The notes under the pieces: generated by a model
Told to the model about the DNA's origin: nothing
What the model saw: only the letters and a program-made list of their open reading frames with translations
The model's database searches: none
NCBI RefSeq assembly: GCF_003148475.1
Contig: NZ_QGGG01000001.1
Span: 124,001 to 188,000 of the forward strand
Source of the DNA: Pseudaminobacter salicylatoxidans
Lineage (GTDB): Bacteria > Pseudomonadota > Alphaproteobacteria > Rhizobiales > Rhizobiaceae
Length of the DNA: 64,000 nt
Reading direction: 5' to 3'
Program-made: the position numbers and the translations under genes
In this document: one piece after another, positions 25,639 to 35,253 of the stretch
Position numbering within the stretch: position 1 is the stretch's first letter
Layout: each line of letters begins with the position of its first letter

Positions 25639-28380
25639 ATGCTGTCGCCCGATTTCGTTATCCTGACCGCGGTCGGCTATGTGGGGCTCCTTTTCCTGCT
25701 CGCCTACCTGTCGGATGCCCGCGCCAAGAGCGGCAATGCCGGTTTTCTCAGCTCTCCGGTGGTCTATACGCTGTCGATCTCGGTCTATTGCACGAGTTGG
25801 ACCTTCTACGGTGCCGTCGGAACCGCGGCTCGCAACGGACTTGAATTCGCGGCGATCTATATGGGGCCGACACTGGTCTTCGTCGGCTGGTGGTTCCTGC
25901 TGCGCAAGCTGATCCGCATCGCTCACAGCCAGCACATCACTTCGATCGCCGACTTCCTGTCCTCGCGCTTCGGCAAGTCGAGCCGGCTTGCGGTGCTGGT
26001 CACCTTGATCGCCGTGGTCAGCATCACCCCCTATATTGCGCTGCAGCTCAAGGCGATCACCACCTCGATCCAGACCGTTTCGGTCGCCAAGGGCGACGGG
26101 ACGGACCATCTGGCCACGCTGGACGAGGTGACGCTGGCGCTGGGCGTCGCGATCGGCATGGCGGTGTTCACCATCCTGTTCGGGACGCGCAATGTCGATG
26201 CGCGCGAACAGCATCCGGGTGTCGTGGCGGCCATTGCCTTCGAGGCGGTGGTGAAGCTCCTGGCGCTGGTTGCGGTCGGCGTGTTCGTGGTCTTTGGTGT
26301 CAGTGGCGGCATCTCCGACATCTATGCGCGTGCGGTGGAAGCAGGTGTGCGCATCCATGAGAACGAGCCTTTCGGCAGCCGCTGGGTGGCCGTGATGTTC
26401 CTGTCCGCCTGCGCGGTCATCTGCCTGCCGCGCCAGTTCCAGATCACGGTGGTGGAGAATTCCAACGAGGACCACCTGCGCACCGCCGCGTGGGCGTTTC
26501 CTTCCTACATGCTCGTCATGAGCGTGTTCACCATGCCGATCGCGCTTTATGGCCTCTCGACCATGCCGGCGGGATCGAACCCGGACATGTTCGTGCTCAC
26601 CTTGCCGATGGTGACCGGCCACGATGCGCTTGCGTTGTTCGTCTTCATCGGCGGTTTCTCCAGCGCCACGTCCATGATCATCGTGGCCTCGATTGCCCTG
26701 TCGATCATGGTGTCGAATCATATCGTGGTGCCGCTCGCCCTGCGCGCCGTTCCGCTGGGTGAGGAGAGCGGCGAGCGTAACATCGCCCGGCTGCTGCTGC
26801 GCAGCCGCCGCATCTCGATAGCGGGCATGCTGTTGCTCGGCTTCCTCTATTTCTGGCTGACACAGGATTCCGACGCGCTGGCGCCCATCGGCCTGATTTC
26901 CTTCGCCGGCGTCGCCCAGATACTGCCCGCCATGCTGGCGGCCCTGTACTGGCGTCGGGCGACGATGAAGGGCGCGCTCGCCGGCATCTCGGCCGGTTTC
27001 ATCGTCTGGGCGTGGACGCTGTTCCTGCCATCTTTCGCCTCCTTCAGCCCGACGATGGCCGAACTTGTCGCCGATGGGCCCTGGGGTGTCGGCGTGCTGC
27101 GCCCCGAGGCGCTGTTCGGCATGGCAGACATGGATCCGCTCGTCCATTCGGTGTTCTGGAGCGTGCTTGCCAATGTCTCAACCCTGTTATGTGTTTCGGT
27201 GGCGACCAGCCAGAATGCGCTCGAGCGCATCCAGGCTTCGCTGTTCGTCGATGTCTTCCGCCGTTCGCCATCGTTCCAGCCCCGCATCATCCGCGGCTCG
27301 GCATCCACCAGCGAACTGTTCTTCGTGGCCGAGCGGGTGCTGGGTTGGGGCCGGGCGCGGGCGCTGTTCGATTCCGCCGGCGTTCCGCACAGGCAGGCCG
27401 CTCCGCAACATGGCGTGTCGGCGGACTTCATCGCCCGGCTGGAACGGGAACTGGCCGGCTCGATCGGCTCGGCTTCGGCGCATATCCTGCTCACCAAGGC
27501 TGTGGCCGGTGACACGATCTCGCTGGAAGAAATGATGCAGATCGCCGACGAGACCCAGCAGGCCATCGAATATTCGCATGCGCTGGAGCTGAAGTCGCAG
27601 GAGTTGCACTCGACCGCCCAGCAATTGAAGGAGGCGAATGCGCTTCTGCAGGATCTTCATCGCCAGAAGGACGACTTCCTGTCGCAGGTCAGCCACGAAC
27701 TGCGCACGCCCATGACGTCGATCCGGTCTTTCGCCGAGATTCTCATGGTTCCGGAAGATCTGACCCTGGAGCAGCGGGTGCGCTTCATTGGCACCATACA
27801 CAATGAGAGCGTGCGGCTGACGCGGCTGCTGGACGAAATTCTGGACCTGAGCGCCCTGGAACATGGCGAACGGGGTTGGGAAAACGTTCCGGTCGATGCC
27901 GAGGAAGTTCTGGATCAGGCCATTGCCGTGTGCGAGGCGCTGGCCAAGAAGCGCTTCGTCCTGATCGAGAGCGGGACGCGCGCAGGAAGCTGCTTCGTGC
28001 TGGCCGATACGGGCAGGCTGAGCCAGGTGTTCATCAACATCATCGCCAACGCCATCTCGCACAACGATTCCGAAAAACCCGTGGTCCATGTCGTCTCGCG
28101 ATTTATGGCGGACAGTTATGTGGTAGAGATTTCCGACAACGGTCCCGGTATTCCGCCGCAATATCACAACAAGATCTTCGAGAAATTTGTCCGCGCCGAG
28201 CCCGACACGATGTCGGATTCCCAAGGGCTGGGCCTCGGCCTCAACATCAGCCACAAGATCATCGACAAGCTGAACGGGCGGCTCGAATTGACGCGCGGCG
28301 CACTGCCCGGCGCCTGCTTCCGCATTGTTCTTCCCGTCTGCCAGGAGGCGGGGCCGACCGCAATTGCGGAGAAGGCCTAA
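25639..28380 (+). CDS. Sodium:solute symporter-histidine kinase fusion (CbrA-like)
   Basis: A 913-residue sensor. Residues 1 to about 490 form a 12-13-span SSS (SLC5) domain (VYCTSWTFYGAVGTAARNGL, ITSIADFLSSRFGKSSRLAV, FIGGFSSATSMIIVASIALS). A linker with a short coiled coil (EYSHALELKSQELHSTAQQL) leads to HisKA, with the phospho-accepting His at about residue 686 in QVSHELRTPMTSIRSFAEIL, and HATPase_c (NIIANAISHND, ISDNGPGIP, GLGLGLNISHKII). Known relatives (CbrA, MctS and CrbS types) couple a transporter-like domain to control of carbon uptake. It probably signals to the CheY-like protein upstream. It overlaps the ScfR stop by four bases tail to tail. Confidence 0.9.
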   Translation: MLSPDFVILTAVGYVGLLFLLAYLSDARAKSGNAGFLSSPVVYTLSISVYCTSWTFYGAVGTAARNGLEFAAIYMGPTLVFVGWWFLLRKLIRIAHSQHITSIADFLSSRFGKSSRLAVLVTLIAVVSITPYIALQLKAITTSIQTVSVAKGDGTDHLATLDEVTLALGVAIGMAVFTILFGTRNVDAREQHPGVVAAIAFEAVVKLLALVAVGVFVVFGVSGGISDIYARAVEAGVRIHENEPFGSRWVAVMFLSACAVICLPRQFQITVVENSNEDHLRTAAWAFPSYMLVMSVFTMPIALYGLSTMPAGSNPDMFVLTLPMVTGHDALALFVFIGGFSSATSMIIVASIALSIMVSNHIVVPLALRAVPLGEESGERNIARLLLRSRRISIAGMLLLGFLYFWLTQDSDALAPIGLISFAGVAQILPAMLAALYWRRATMKGALAGISAGFIVWAWTLFLPSFASFSPTMAELVADGPWGVGVLRPEALFGMADMDPLVHSVFWSVLANVSTLLCVSVATSQNALERIQASLFVDVFRRSPSFQPRIIRGSASTSELFFVAERVLGWGRARALFDSAGVPHRQAAPQHGVSADFIARLERELAGSIGSASAHILLTKAVAGDTISLEEMMQIADETQQAIEYSHALELKSQELHSTAQQLKEANALLQDLHRQKDDFLSQVSHELRTPMTSIRSFAEILMVPEDLTLEQRVRFIGTIHNESVRLTRLLDEILDLSALEHGERGWENVPVDAEEVLDQAIAVCEALAKKRFVLIESGTRAGSCFVLADTGRLSQVFINIIANAISHNDSEKPVVHVVSRFMADSYVVEISDNGPGIPPQYHNKIFEKFVRAEPDTMSDSQGLGLGLNISHKIIDKLNGRLELTRGALPGACFRIVLPVCQEAGPTAIAEKA

Positions 28381-29909
28381 ACCGGAATTTCCTGTCTGTG
28401 AGCACAGTTCAGCCGTGGACATGGAACGCAGGACGGCCCGACTTCCACCGACTGACCACCGAGATCGAGGCCGTCGCCATAGACCGTCCTGTCGGCATGC
28501 ACGATGTCGCAGGCGAGCATGACGGAGAACACCAGCGGCTTTTCCCGAAAGCTTGCAGCTTGCTTGGAGACCGCTTTGGCAAACAGCAGAAAGCGGCCGC
28601 CGCTGGGGAATGTCGAAACCTGCCGTGCCACACCATTGGTCGAAAAGGCATCGTAAATGGGCCAGAGCAGGCAGCCATGGCCGAAGCCCGGTATGGTCAG
28701 GCCGGGAAGGGGGAAGCGCTTGGTAAGGCGTCCGGAACGGTCGGCGCGCAGGAAGCCGAAGGGCACGCCCTCGCGCCCCTTGCGGCGCAGCGTGACGAGG
28801 CGATGGGCGGCCTGCTCGAAGCTGACGCCCAGAAGGCTGCTCAGCAGTTCGACATCGTAGCGTCTCTCCTCGGCCATGGAGAGAAAATCGTCATAGGGCA
28901 TCATCATCGCGCCGGCGACGTAGGAAGAAAGCGCGCGCCGGGCCAGCCTTCTGGCTTCATCCGAGGAAAGATCGAGCCGCCCCGTCGCGTCGTCGAGGCT
29001 CGCGGAGGCCGCCTGAGCGGCATAGGCCCGCAGCATGCGGAAAGTCCGGGCGGGGCGGGTCATGGATTCCGGAAACGGGAGTGCCGCGGTGCCGATGGTT
29101 TCCGGCGCAAGGGCGGCGGCCTGCTGTGTGCGGCAGGCAATGCCGAAACGCTTTTCCAGCGCCTCGGCGATTGTGGCTTCCTGGAGCTTCCCCTCGGCGG
29201 CCAGTTCCCGGTGCAGCTCATCGGCAACGGTTTCGAGTTTCGGAAAATGGTTTCTGTTGGCGAAGATCGCTTCATCGACCTCCCTGATGGGCGAGATAGG
29301 TCTTTGCCGCGCGGCGGTCTGATCGAAATAGGCGACCAGATTCCGGGTCGTAGGCACCAGTTCCCGGGCCTCCGAATTGATGGTGGCGATGAAGCGGGAG
29401 CGTTCCGTGTCCGTAAGGTCGGGAATTTCGGCCAGAATCTCGGCGCCGGACTTGATGCCTGCTATGCGGTTGAGAATTTCATGCAGGAGTTGCGACAGCA
29501 GCGGGTCCGATTTCAGCCGGTGCCGAAACACCTCGATCTCCATGGTCGCGTCGGCATAGGCGCGGTGAAGGCGGCCGAGGGCGGCTCCTGCCTCGGGAAA
29601 GCGGGCGACGAGATCGCGGATCGCGTCGGGCTCGATGTCGATCCCGGCCATTACCGGTTCGGCCATCAGTTCGCCGATGGCGGCGATGGTGCGCGCTTCG
29701 CTCTCGCCGGACAGATGCTCGAGATCGATGCCGAGGCGCTCGCCGATACGCAGCAGGAGCTTGCCGCCGATGGCGCGCTTGTTGTTCTCGATCAGGTTCA
29801 GGTAGCTGGCCGAGATTCCGAGCGCGCGCGCCAGCATGACCTGCGACAGTCCTGCGGCGATCCGTTTGCGCCGGATACGGGCGCCAATCGGCGTTCTGAC
29901 CTGTGCCAT
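28377..29909 (-). CDS. ScfR-family XRE regulator (short-chain acyl-CoA type)
   Basis: A 510-residue regulator with an N-terminal XRE helix-turn-helix (RIRRKRIAAGLSQVMLARAL, GISASYLNLIENNKR), an ImmA/IrrE-like middle domain and a long C-terminal ScfR domain ending in VGPSCVPCPRLNCAHR, a Cys-rich motif. Family members (RamB, PccR) sense short-chain acyl-CoA and control acetate or propionate use. No methylcitrate or propionyl-CoA genes are adjacent; the convergent symporter-kinase could supply the matching uptake control. A GTAAA/TTTAC palindrome lies one base upstream of the start. Confidence 0.85.
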   Translation of the reverse strand: MAQVRTPIGARIRRKRIAAGLSQVMLARALGISASYLNLIENNKRAIGGKLLLRIGERLGIDLEHLSGESEARTIAAIGELMAEPVMAGIDIEPDAIRDLVARFPEAGAALGRLHRAYADATMEIEVFRHRLKSDPLLSQLLHEILNRIAGIKSGAEILAEIPDLTDTERSRFIATINSEARELVPTTRNLVAYFDQTAARQRPISPIREVDEAIFANRNHFPKLETVADELHRELAAEGKLQEATIAEALEKRFGIACRTQQAAALAPETIGTAALPFPESMTRPARTFRMLRAYAAQAASASLDDATGRLDLSSDEARRLARRALSSYVAGAMMMPYDDFLSMAEERRYDVELLSSLLGVSFEQAAHRLVTLRRKGREGVPFGFLRADRSGRLTKRFPLPGLTIPGFGHGCLLWPIYDAFSTNGVARQVSTFPSGGRFLLFAKAVSKQAASFREKPLVFSVMLACDIVHADRTVYGDGLDLGGQSVEVGPSCVPCPRLNCAHRQEIPV

Positions 29910-29910
29910 T

Positions 29911-29923
29911 GTAAATTCTTTAC
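29911..29923. promoter_or_regulatory. Palindrome at the ScfR start, candidate operator
   Basis: GTAAA-TTC-TTTAC is a perfect palindrome directly before the ScfR start codon, where it would block both transcription and ribosome access. A further half-site (TTTAC) is at 29933-29937. ScfR-type proteins are often autoregulated, so an operator is plausible. Confidence 0.4.
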
Positions 29924-29949
29924 ACCAATGAATTTACGAATTTTCGATT

Positions 29950-29977
29950 TTTGACAAAAAACACTTTTAATGTCAAA
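29950..29977 (+). promoter_or_regulatory. Inverted repeat overlapping a probable promoter of the second HAAT operon
   Basis: TTTGACA (29950-29956) and TGTCAAA (29971-29977) are perfect 7-bp arms. TTGACA (29951-29956) is also a consensus -35, and TCAAAT 16 bases later is a 4-of-6 -10 match. The overlap suggests regulation of the operon starting at 30055. Confidence 0.45.
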
Positions 29978-30054
29978 TACTTATTGAGGTTATGACATTT
30001 TGTGCCAGACTCTTCCCGCGGAACCGAAAGCGTCGGCCGCGTGGAGGAGATAAA

Positions 30055-31398
30055 ATGGCTACTTTCCGTACCAACAGGCGCACCCTGTTGAAGGGCGCGG
30101 GCGCCGGTATCGTTGCGCTCGGCGCGCCGCACATTTTCACCAAGGGCGCGTGGGCCCAGAATTTCTGCAACGACCCGACCAACGGCAAGATCGTGTTCGG
30201 CTTCAACGTGCCGCAGACCGGTTCCTATGCGGAGGAGGGGCTGGAGCAGCTCAAGGCCTACGAACTGGCCGTCAAGCATATCAACGGCGAGGGCGATGGC
30301 GGCATGCTCAACACGCTCAAGCCGATTGCCCTGAAGGGCAATGGCGTGCTGGGCCGCAAGGTCGAATATGTGACCGGCGACACCCAGACCAACACTGACG
30401 CCGCGCGCGATGGCGCCCGCCGCATGATCGAGCGCGACAAGGCCATCATGGTCACCGGCTCGGTCACTTCCGGCGAGGCGATCGCGCAGCAGAGCCTGTG
30501 CCAGGAAATGGGCGTGATCTACATGTCCGGCCTGACGCACTCCAACGACACGACTGGCAAGGACAAGCGCCGCTACGGCTTCCGGCATTTCTTCAACGCC
30601 TATCAATCCGGCGTCGCCATCGCGCCCTTCCTTGCCAAGGAATATGGCACCGACCGCCGCGCCTACCATCTGACCGCCGACTATACCTGGGGCTGGACGC
30701 AGGAAGAGTCGATCAAGAACGCCACCGAGGCGCTCGGCTGGGAGACGGTCGCCACGGTGCGCACGCCGCTCGGCCTTGGCGACTATTCGCAATATCTGAC
30801 GCCGGTGCTGAACTCGGGCGCCGACGTGCTCATCCTCAACCATTACGGCCACGATATGGTCAACTCGCTGCCGCAGGCGGTACAGTTCGGCCTGCGCGAC
30901 CGGCAGGCAAACGGCAAGAACTTCGAGATCGTCGTGCCGATGTTCTCCGAACTGATGGCGGTTGGCGCGGGCGAGGCCGTGAAGGGTATCATCGGCACCT
31001 CCAACTGGCAGTGGTCGCTGGATGACGAGGGCACCAAGGCCTTCACCAAAGCCTATGGCGAAGCCTATGGTGCGCCACCTTCGCAGTCGGCCCACACCGG
31101 CTACGTGCAGGCGATCCTCTATGCCGACGCGGTCGAGCGCGCAGGAACCTTCTATCCGCCGGAGGTCATCAAGGCGCTCGAAGGCTTCGAGTTCGACGGC
31201 ATGGGCAACGGCCCGACCGTCTATCGCGACAGCGACCATCAGTGCTTCAAGGAAGTTCTGGTCGTGCGCGGCAACGAGAACCCGAGCAGCCGCTTCGACG
31301 TGCTCAACGTGATCGGCAAGACGACGCGCGAGGACGTCACCTATGATGCCTCGATCTTCGGCGGAGAATTGGGCCCGTACGAACCCAACGAGTGCTGA
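30055..31398 (+). CDS. HAAT-family substrate-binding protein with Tat-type leader
   Basis: Periplasmic receptor of 447 residues. The leader TNRRTLLKGAGAGIVALGAP with the RR motif is Tat-like; cleavage is probably after GAWA. The fold is seen in IVFGFNVPQTGSYAEEGLEQ, LGRKVEYVTGDTQTNTDAAR, MVTGSVTSGEAIAQQ and AYHLTADYTWGWTQEESIKN. Like UrtA and amide receptors it is longer than LivJ, but it lacks enough UrtA-like features to call it a urea receptor. ATG 30055 follows GGAGGAGATAAA. Confidence 0.85.
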   Translation: MATFRTNRRTLLKGAGAGIVALGAPHIFTKGAWAQNFCNDPTNGKIVFGFNVPQTGSYAEEGLEQLKAYELAVKHINGEGDGGMLNTLKPIALKGNGVLGRKVEYVTGDTQTNTDAARDGARRMIERDKAIMVTGSVTSGEAIAQQSLCQEMGVIYMSGLTHSNDTTGKDKRRYGFRHFFNAYQSGVAIAPFLAKEYGTDRRAYHLTADYTWGWTQEESIKNATEALGWETVATVRTPLGLGDYSQYLTPVLNSGADVLILNHYGHDMVNSLPQAVQFGLRDRQANGKNFEIVVPMFSELMAVGAGEAVKGIIGTSNWQWSLDDEGTKAFTKAYGEAYGAPPSQSAHTGYVQAILYADAVERAGTFYPPEVIKALEGFEFDGMGNGPTVYRDSDHQCFKEVLVVRGNENPSSRFDVLNVIGKTTREDVTYDASIFGGELGPYEPNEC

Positions 31399-31413
31399 CG
31401 ATGACCCGGCCTT

Positions 31414-31440
31414 GCCCCGCCTGTCCTGAACAGGCGGGGC
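31414..31440 (+). promoter_or_regulatory. Intergenic hairpin after the binding-protein gene
   Basis: GCCCCGCCTGT (31414-31424) and ACAGGCGGGGC (31430-31440) form a perfect 11-bp stem 16 bases after the stop codon. No T-run follows, so it more likely stabilises the binding-protein message or attenuates read-through into the permease gene. Confidence 0.55.
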
Positions 31441-31507
31441 GCAGGTCCGTCGCCGCCTGCCCCAGAAATCCGCAATGCGCACCGTCTCGCATCGAAGGGT
31501 TATTTAG

Positions 31508-32536
31508 ATGAATGTGTTCCTGGCCCAGTTGCTCAACGGGCTGGACAAGGGCGGCGCATATGCGCTGATCGCTCTTGGCCTTACGCTGGTTTTCGGCACG
31601 CTCGGCGTCGTGAATTTCGCCCATGGTGCGCTGTTCATGCTCGGCTGCTTCTGTGCCGTCACCTTCCGCTATCTGATCACCCTCGAAACGGTGACCGTCG
31701 ACCCCGAAAAGCTGTCTCCCTGGGGCGCGCCGGTGGAAATCCGCACCCCGCTGGTGCAGAACTGGTTCGGCGATTTCGGCGCGATCCTGGTCGATTATTC
31801 GGTACCGATCTCGATCCTGCTTGCGGTTCCCGTGATGCTTCTCATCGGCATTGCCATGGAGCGCGGTATCATCAAGCATTTCTACAAGCGCAGCCACGCA
31901 GAGCAGATTCTCGTCACCTTCGGGCTGGCTATCGTTCTTCAGGAGATCGTCAAGAGCTTCTTCGGCGCCAACCCCATTCCGCAGCCGATCCCGACCGATC
32001 TGCGCGGCGCGGCCGATATTGGCGTCTGGTTCGGCATGGCCCCGCATGTTCTCACCTATCCGTGGTGGCGGCTGATCTATCTGCTGTTCTCCGGTCTCGT
32101 CATCGGCGGTGTTTTTGCCTTCCTGCAGTTCACCACCTTCGGCATGGTCGTTCGCGCCGGCATGGCGGATCGCGAAACAGTCGGGCTGATGGGCATCGAC
32201 ATCGACCGGCGCTTCACCGTCGTCTTCGGGCTGGCGGCGGTGGTTGCGGGCGTGGCCGGCGTCATGTACACGCCGCTTCTTGCGCCCAACTATCACCTGG
32301 GCATGGACTTCCTGGTGCTGAGCTTCGTGGTCGTCGTGGTCGGCGGCATGGGTTCGCTGTCGGGGGCAGTGGCGGCCGGCTTCCTGCTCGGCATCCTGCA
32401 GTCCTTCGCGTCGATGACGGAGGTGAAGTCCCTCATTCCCGGCATCGACCAGGTCATCATTTACCTTGTCGCAGTCATCATCCTGCTCGTGCGTCCGCGC
32501 GGCCTGATGGGACGGCGCGGAATCATGGAGAGCTGA
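31508..32536 (+). CDS. HAAT-family permease, LivH type
   Basis: Membrane subunit of 342 residues, longer than usual because of an extracytoplasmic insertion after the second span (about residues 60-95: VTVDPEKLSPWGAPVEI). LivH signs are LLNGLDKGGAYALIALGLTL, VVNFAHGALFMLG and VRAGMADRETVGLMGIDIDR; the tail is LVRPRGLMGRRG. Second gene of the operon. Confidence 0.88.
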   Translation: MNVFLAQLLNGLDKGGAYALIALGLTLVFGTLGVVNFAHGALFMLGCFCAVTFRYLITLETVTVDPEKLSPWGAPVEIRTPLVQNWFGDFGAILVDYSVPISILLAVPVMLLIGIAMERGIIKHFYKRSHAEQILVTFGLAIVLQEIVKSFFGANPIPQPIPTDLRGAADIGVWFGMAPHVLTYPWWRLIYLLFSGLVIGGVFAFLQFTTFGMVVRAGMADRETVGLMGIDIDRRFTVVFGLAAVVAGVAGVMYTPLLAPNYHLGMDFLVLSFVVVVVGGMGSLSGAVAAGFLLGILQSFASMTEVKSLIPGIDQVIIYLVAVIILLVRPRGLMGRRGIMES

Positions 32537-32542
32537 TCCGCC

Positions 32543-33685
32543 ATGTTCTCGCTTTCTCGCAAGGACCTCGTCGCACTCGCGGTTTTTTCCGTCGTGGTGC
32601 TGACGATGCCGATCTGGCTGGCGCCACTGGGCGCCTCTTATCCCGGCCTCATGCAGAAATTCGCGATCTATGCGATCTTCGCCATCGGTTTCAACATCCT
32701 GTTCGGCCTCACCGGCTACCTGTCCTTCGGCCACGCCGCGTTTCTCGGCGTCGGCTCCTACACGACGGTATGGGCTTTCAAGTTGCTGAGCATGGATGTC
32801 TTGCCGGCCATGGTTTTTGCGGTCATCGTCAGCGGCGTGTTCGCCCTCGTCATCGGCTATTTCAGCCTGCGCCGCACAGGCATCTACTTTTCGATCCTGA
32901 CGCTGGCTTTCGCGCAGATGAGCTACAGTCTCGCCTATTCAGTGCTGACACCGATCACCAATGGCGAGACCGGCCTGCTGCTGGCGCGTAACGATCCGCG
33001 TTATCTGGATGCCATCTTCGGCGCGCAAGCCGATGTCGCCGGGCTGCCGCAACCGACGCTGATCGGCAATTCGGTCAGCGGTTATACCGGCTTTTATCTG
33101 TGCGCGGTGATCCTGATCCTGGCCTTCTACCTGTCGCAGAAAATATTCGCGTCTCCGTTTGGCATGGCGTTGCGCGGCATCAAGTCCAACCAGACGCGCA
33201 TGAACTATACCGGCTTCAACACCCGGCCCTACACGCTGGCGGCCTTCGTCATTTCCGGCATGTTCGCCGGCCTGGCGGGTGCGCTCTTGTCGATCACCGA
33301 TCCGCTCGCGGGCGCGGAGCGCATGAAATGGACCGAATCGGGCAATGTCGTGCTGATGACCATATTGGGCGGCGTCGGCACCCTGTTCGGGCCTGTCATC
33401 GGCGCCTGGCTGATCAAATATTTCGAGAATATCTTCTCCGCCATCAACACCAATATGCTCAACAACGCCTTCTCCTTCCTGCCGGACGGCGTGCAGGGCT
33501 TCGTGGTGACGGTGCTGTCGAAATTCGTCGGCGAGGGCTGGCAGCTCACGCTGGGCCTGATGTTCGTGCTGATCGTGGTATTCCTGCCTGGCGGCCTGGT
33601 TGAAGGCTTCCATCGTTTCATGGCGCGCCTCAGACGCCGAAAGGAGGCGCCTGAGCGCGTCTCCTCCACGCAACCGGCGGAGTAG
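32543..33685 (+). CDS. HAAT-family permease, LivM type
   Basis: Membrane subunit of 380 residues with about ten spans ([33 protein letters not shown]). The coupling segment is [21 protein letters not shown] hydrophilic insertion after [16 protein letters not shown] and a basic tail ([14 protein letters not shown]) add length. Six bases separate it from the LivH-type gene. Confidence 0.88.
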   Translation: MFSLSRKDLVALAVFSVVVLTMPIWLAPLGASYPGLMQKFAIYAIFAIGFNILFGLTGYLSFGHAAFLGVGSYTTVWAFKLLSMDVLPAMVFAVIVSGVFALVIGYFSLRRTGIYFSILTLAFAQMSYSLAYSVLTPITNGETGLLLARNDPRYLDAIFGAQADVAGLPQPTLIGNSVSGYTGFYLCAVILILAFYLSQKIFASPFGMALRGIKSNQTRMNYTGFNTRPYTLAAFVISGMFAGLAGALLSITDPLAGAERMKWTESGNVVLMTILGGVGTLFGPVIGAWLIKYFENIFSAINTNMLNNAFSFLPDGVQGFVVTVLSKFVGEGWQLTLGLMFVLIVVFLPGGLVEGFHRFMARLRRRKEAPERVSSTQPAE

Positions 33686-33697
33686 GAGGCGGACGCC

Positions 33698-34471
33698 ATG
33701 AGCATAACACCACCCAATATCATCCTCCACGCGGCCGACGTTCACAAGAACTTCGGCGGTCTGCGTGCGCTCTCCGACATTGACCTGCAGGTCGAGGAAG
33801 GCAAGACGCACGCCATCATCGGCCCCAACGGCGCCGGAAAGTCGACCTTGCTCAACGTGATCATCGGGCGCATCCCGCCGTCGAGCGGAGCCGTCATCTT
33901 CGATGGCACCGTGCTGACCGGCAAGGCGCCTTACGAGATCAACCAGCTCGGCATTTCGCGGGTGTTCCAGACGCCGGAGATATTTCCGGACCTGCCGGTG
34001 CTGCACAACGTCATGGCGCCCGCCTTTGCACGGCGCGACGGCGCTTTCCGTGTCAACATGCTGCGCAGCGTCGGTTCCGAGCACGAGATCCGCGAGGAGG
34101 CCGAAGCCATTCTCGACGACATCGGCCTGCATGGCCGTCGCGAGCATCATGCGGGTTCGCTGTCGCGCGGCGACAAGCGGCGGCTGGAACTGGCCATGTG
34201 CCTCATCCAGCGGCCGCGCCTGTTGCTGCTCGACGAGCCGACCGCCGGCATGAGCCGGCATGACACCAACACCACCATCGAGCTTCTGCGCAAGATCAAG
34301 TCCAGTGGCATGACCAAGGTGATCATCGAGCACGACATGCATGTCGTCTTCTCGCTGGCCGACCGCATTTCGGTGTTGGCGCAGGGGCGCATCATTGCAT
34401 CGGGGCTGCCGCAGGAGATCAAGGAAGACCCGCGTGTGCAGGAAGCCTATCTGGGCGGAGGCGTGGAATGA
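33698..34471 (+). CDS. HAAT-family ATPase, LivG type
   Basis: ATPase of 257 residues: Walker A GPNGAGKST, Q-loop GISRVFQTPEIFPDLPV, signature LSRGDKRRLELAMCL (a non-standard LSRGD in place of LSGGQ, known in some LivG subgroups), Walker B LLLLDEPTAGMSRHDT and VIIEHDMHVVFSLADR. Good AGGAGG site before ATG 33698. It overlaps the LivF-type gene by four bases. Confidence 0.88.
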   Translation: MSITPPNIILHAADVHKNFGGLRALSDIDLQVEEGKTHAIIGPNGAGKSTLLNVIIGRIPPSSGAVIFDGTVLTGKAPYEINQLGISRVFQTPEIFPDLPVLHNVMAPAFARRDGAFRVNMLRSVGSEHEIREEAEAILDDIGLHGRREHHAGSLSRGDKRRLELAMCLIQRPRLLLLDEPTAGMSRHDTNTTIELLRKIKSSGMTKVIIEHDMHVVFSLADRISVLAQGRIIASGLPQEIKEDPRVQEAYLGGGVE

Positions 34472-35232
34472 GCGTGATGATGATGAAACGCGAAGCGATC
34501 TCGGCCGCCACCGAGGCCGATCCCTCCAAAGCCTTCTTCGCCGTGCGCGACGCTCACGCCTATTATGGCGAGAGCTACATCGTGCAGGGCGTCACGCTTG
34601 ACGTGCGCAAGGGCGAAATCCTGGCGTTGCTCGGCCGCAACGGGGCCGGCAAGACCTCCACCTTGCGCACCATTGCCCGCATGGACGATCCGGAGCTGCG
34701 CTCGGGCGAAATCTGGCTGGAGGGCAAGCCGCTCCACACCATGAAATCCTGGCAGGCCTCGCGCGCCGGTATCCAGATGGTGCCGGAAGACCGGCGCATT
34801 ATTCCCGGCATGACGGTGGAGGAAAACCTCATCCTGGCGCAGGTGGCGCCGGGGCACGGCATGTCGGTGGAAGAACTCTACGAGCATTTCCCGCGCCTTG
34901 CCGAGCGGCGCAAGCAGGAGGCGGTGACCATGTCCGGCGGCGAGCAGCAGATGCTGGCCGTGGCGCGGGCACTGGCGCGGGAGGTGAAGCTCCTGTTGCT
35001 CGACGAGCCCTATGAAGGGCTGGCGCCGGTCATCGTCAAGGAGATCGAGCGCATCGTCTACGGTATCAAGGAGCGCGGCATCACCACCATCATCGTGGAG
35101 CAGAACGCGGTTGCGGCGCTTCGCCTTGCCGACCGCGCCGTCATCCTCGACACCGGGGAGCTCGTCTTTGCCGGGTCGGCGAAGGAGCTTCTCGAAAGCG
35201 AGGAGTTGCGCAACGAATATCTGGCGATCTGA
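34468..35232 (+). CDS. HAAT-family ATPase, LivF type
   Basis: ATPase of 254 residues: Walker A GRNGAGKTS, MVPEDRRIIPGMTVEENL, signature MSGGEQQMLAVARAL, Walker B LLLLDEPYEGLAPVIV and IIVEQNAVAALRLADRAVIL. The N-terminal 20 residues (MSVMMMKREAISAATEAD) are extra relative to most LivF proteins; ATG codons at 34474-34482 are alternative starts. Last gene of the five-gene operon, tail to tail with the next unit after 21 bases. Confidence 0.88.
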   Translation: MSVMMMKREAISAATEADPSKAFFAVRDAHAYYGESYIVQGVTLDVRKGEILALLGRNGAGKTSTLRTIARMDDPELRSGEIWLEGKPLHTMKSWQASRAGIQMVPEDRRIIPGMTVEENLILAQVAPGHGMSVEELYEHFPRLAERRKQEAVTMSGGEQQMLAVARALAREVKLLLLDEPYEGLAPVIVKEIERIVYGIKERGITTIIVEQNAVAALRLADRAVILDTGELVFAGSAKELLESEELRNEYLAI

Positions 35233-35253
35233 TCGTCTGTGATGCCGACCGCC

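Noticed and set aside
30055-35232. Assignment of the second HAAT operon as a urea (urt) transporter
   Set aside because: Urease genes are in the window, but they are 25 kb away, and the binding protein does not show enough of the UrtA pattern that I know. Substrate left open.
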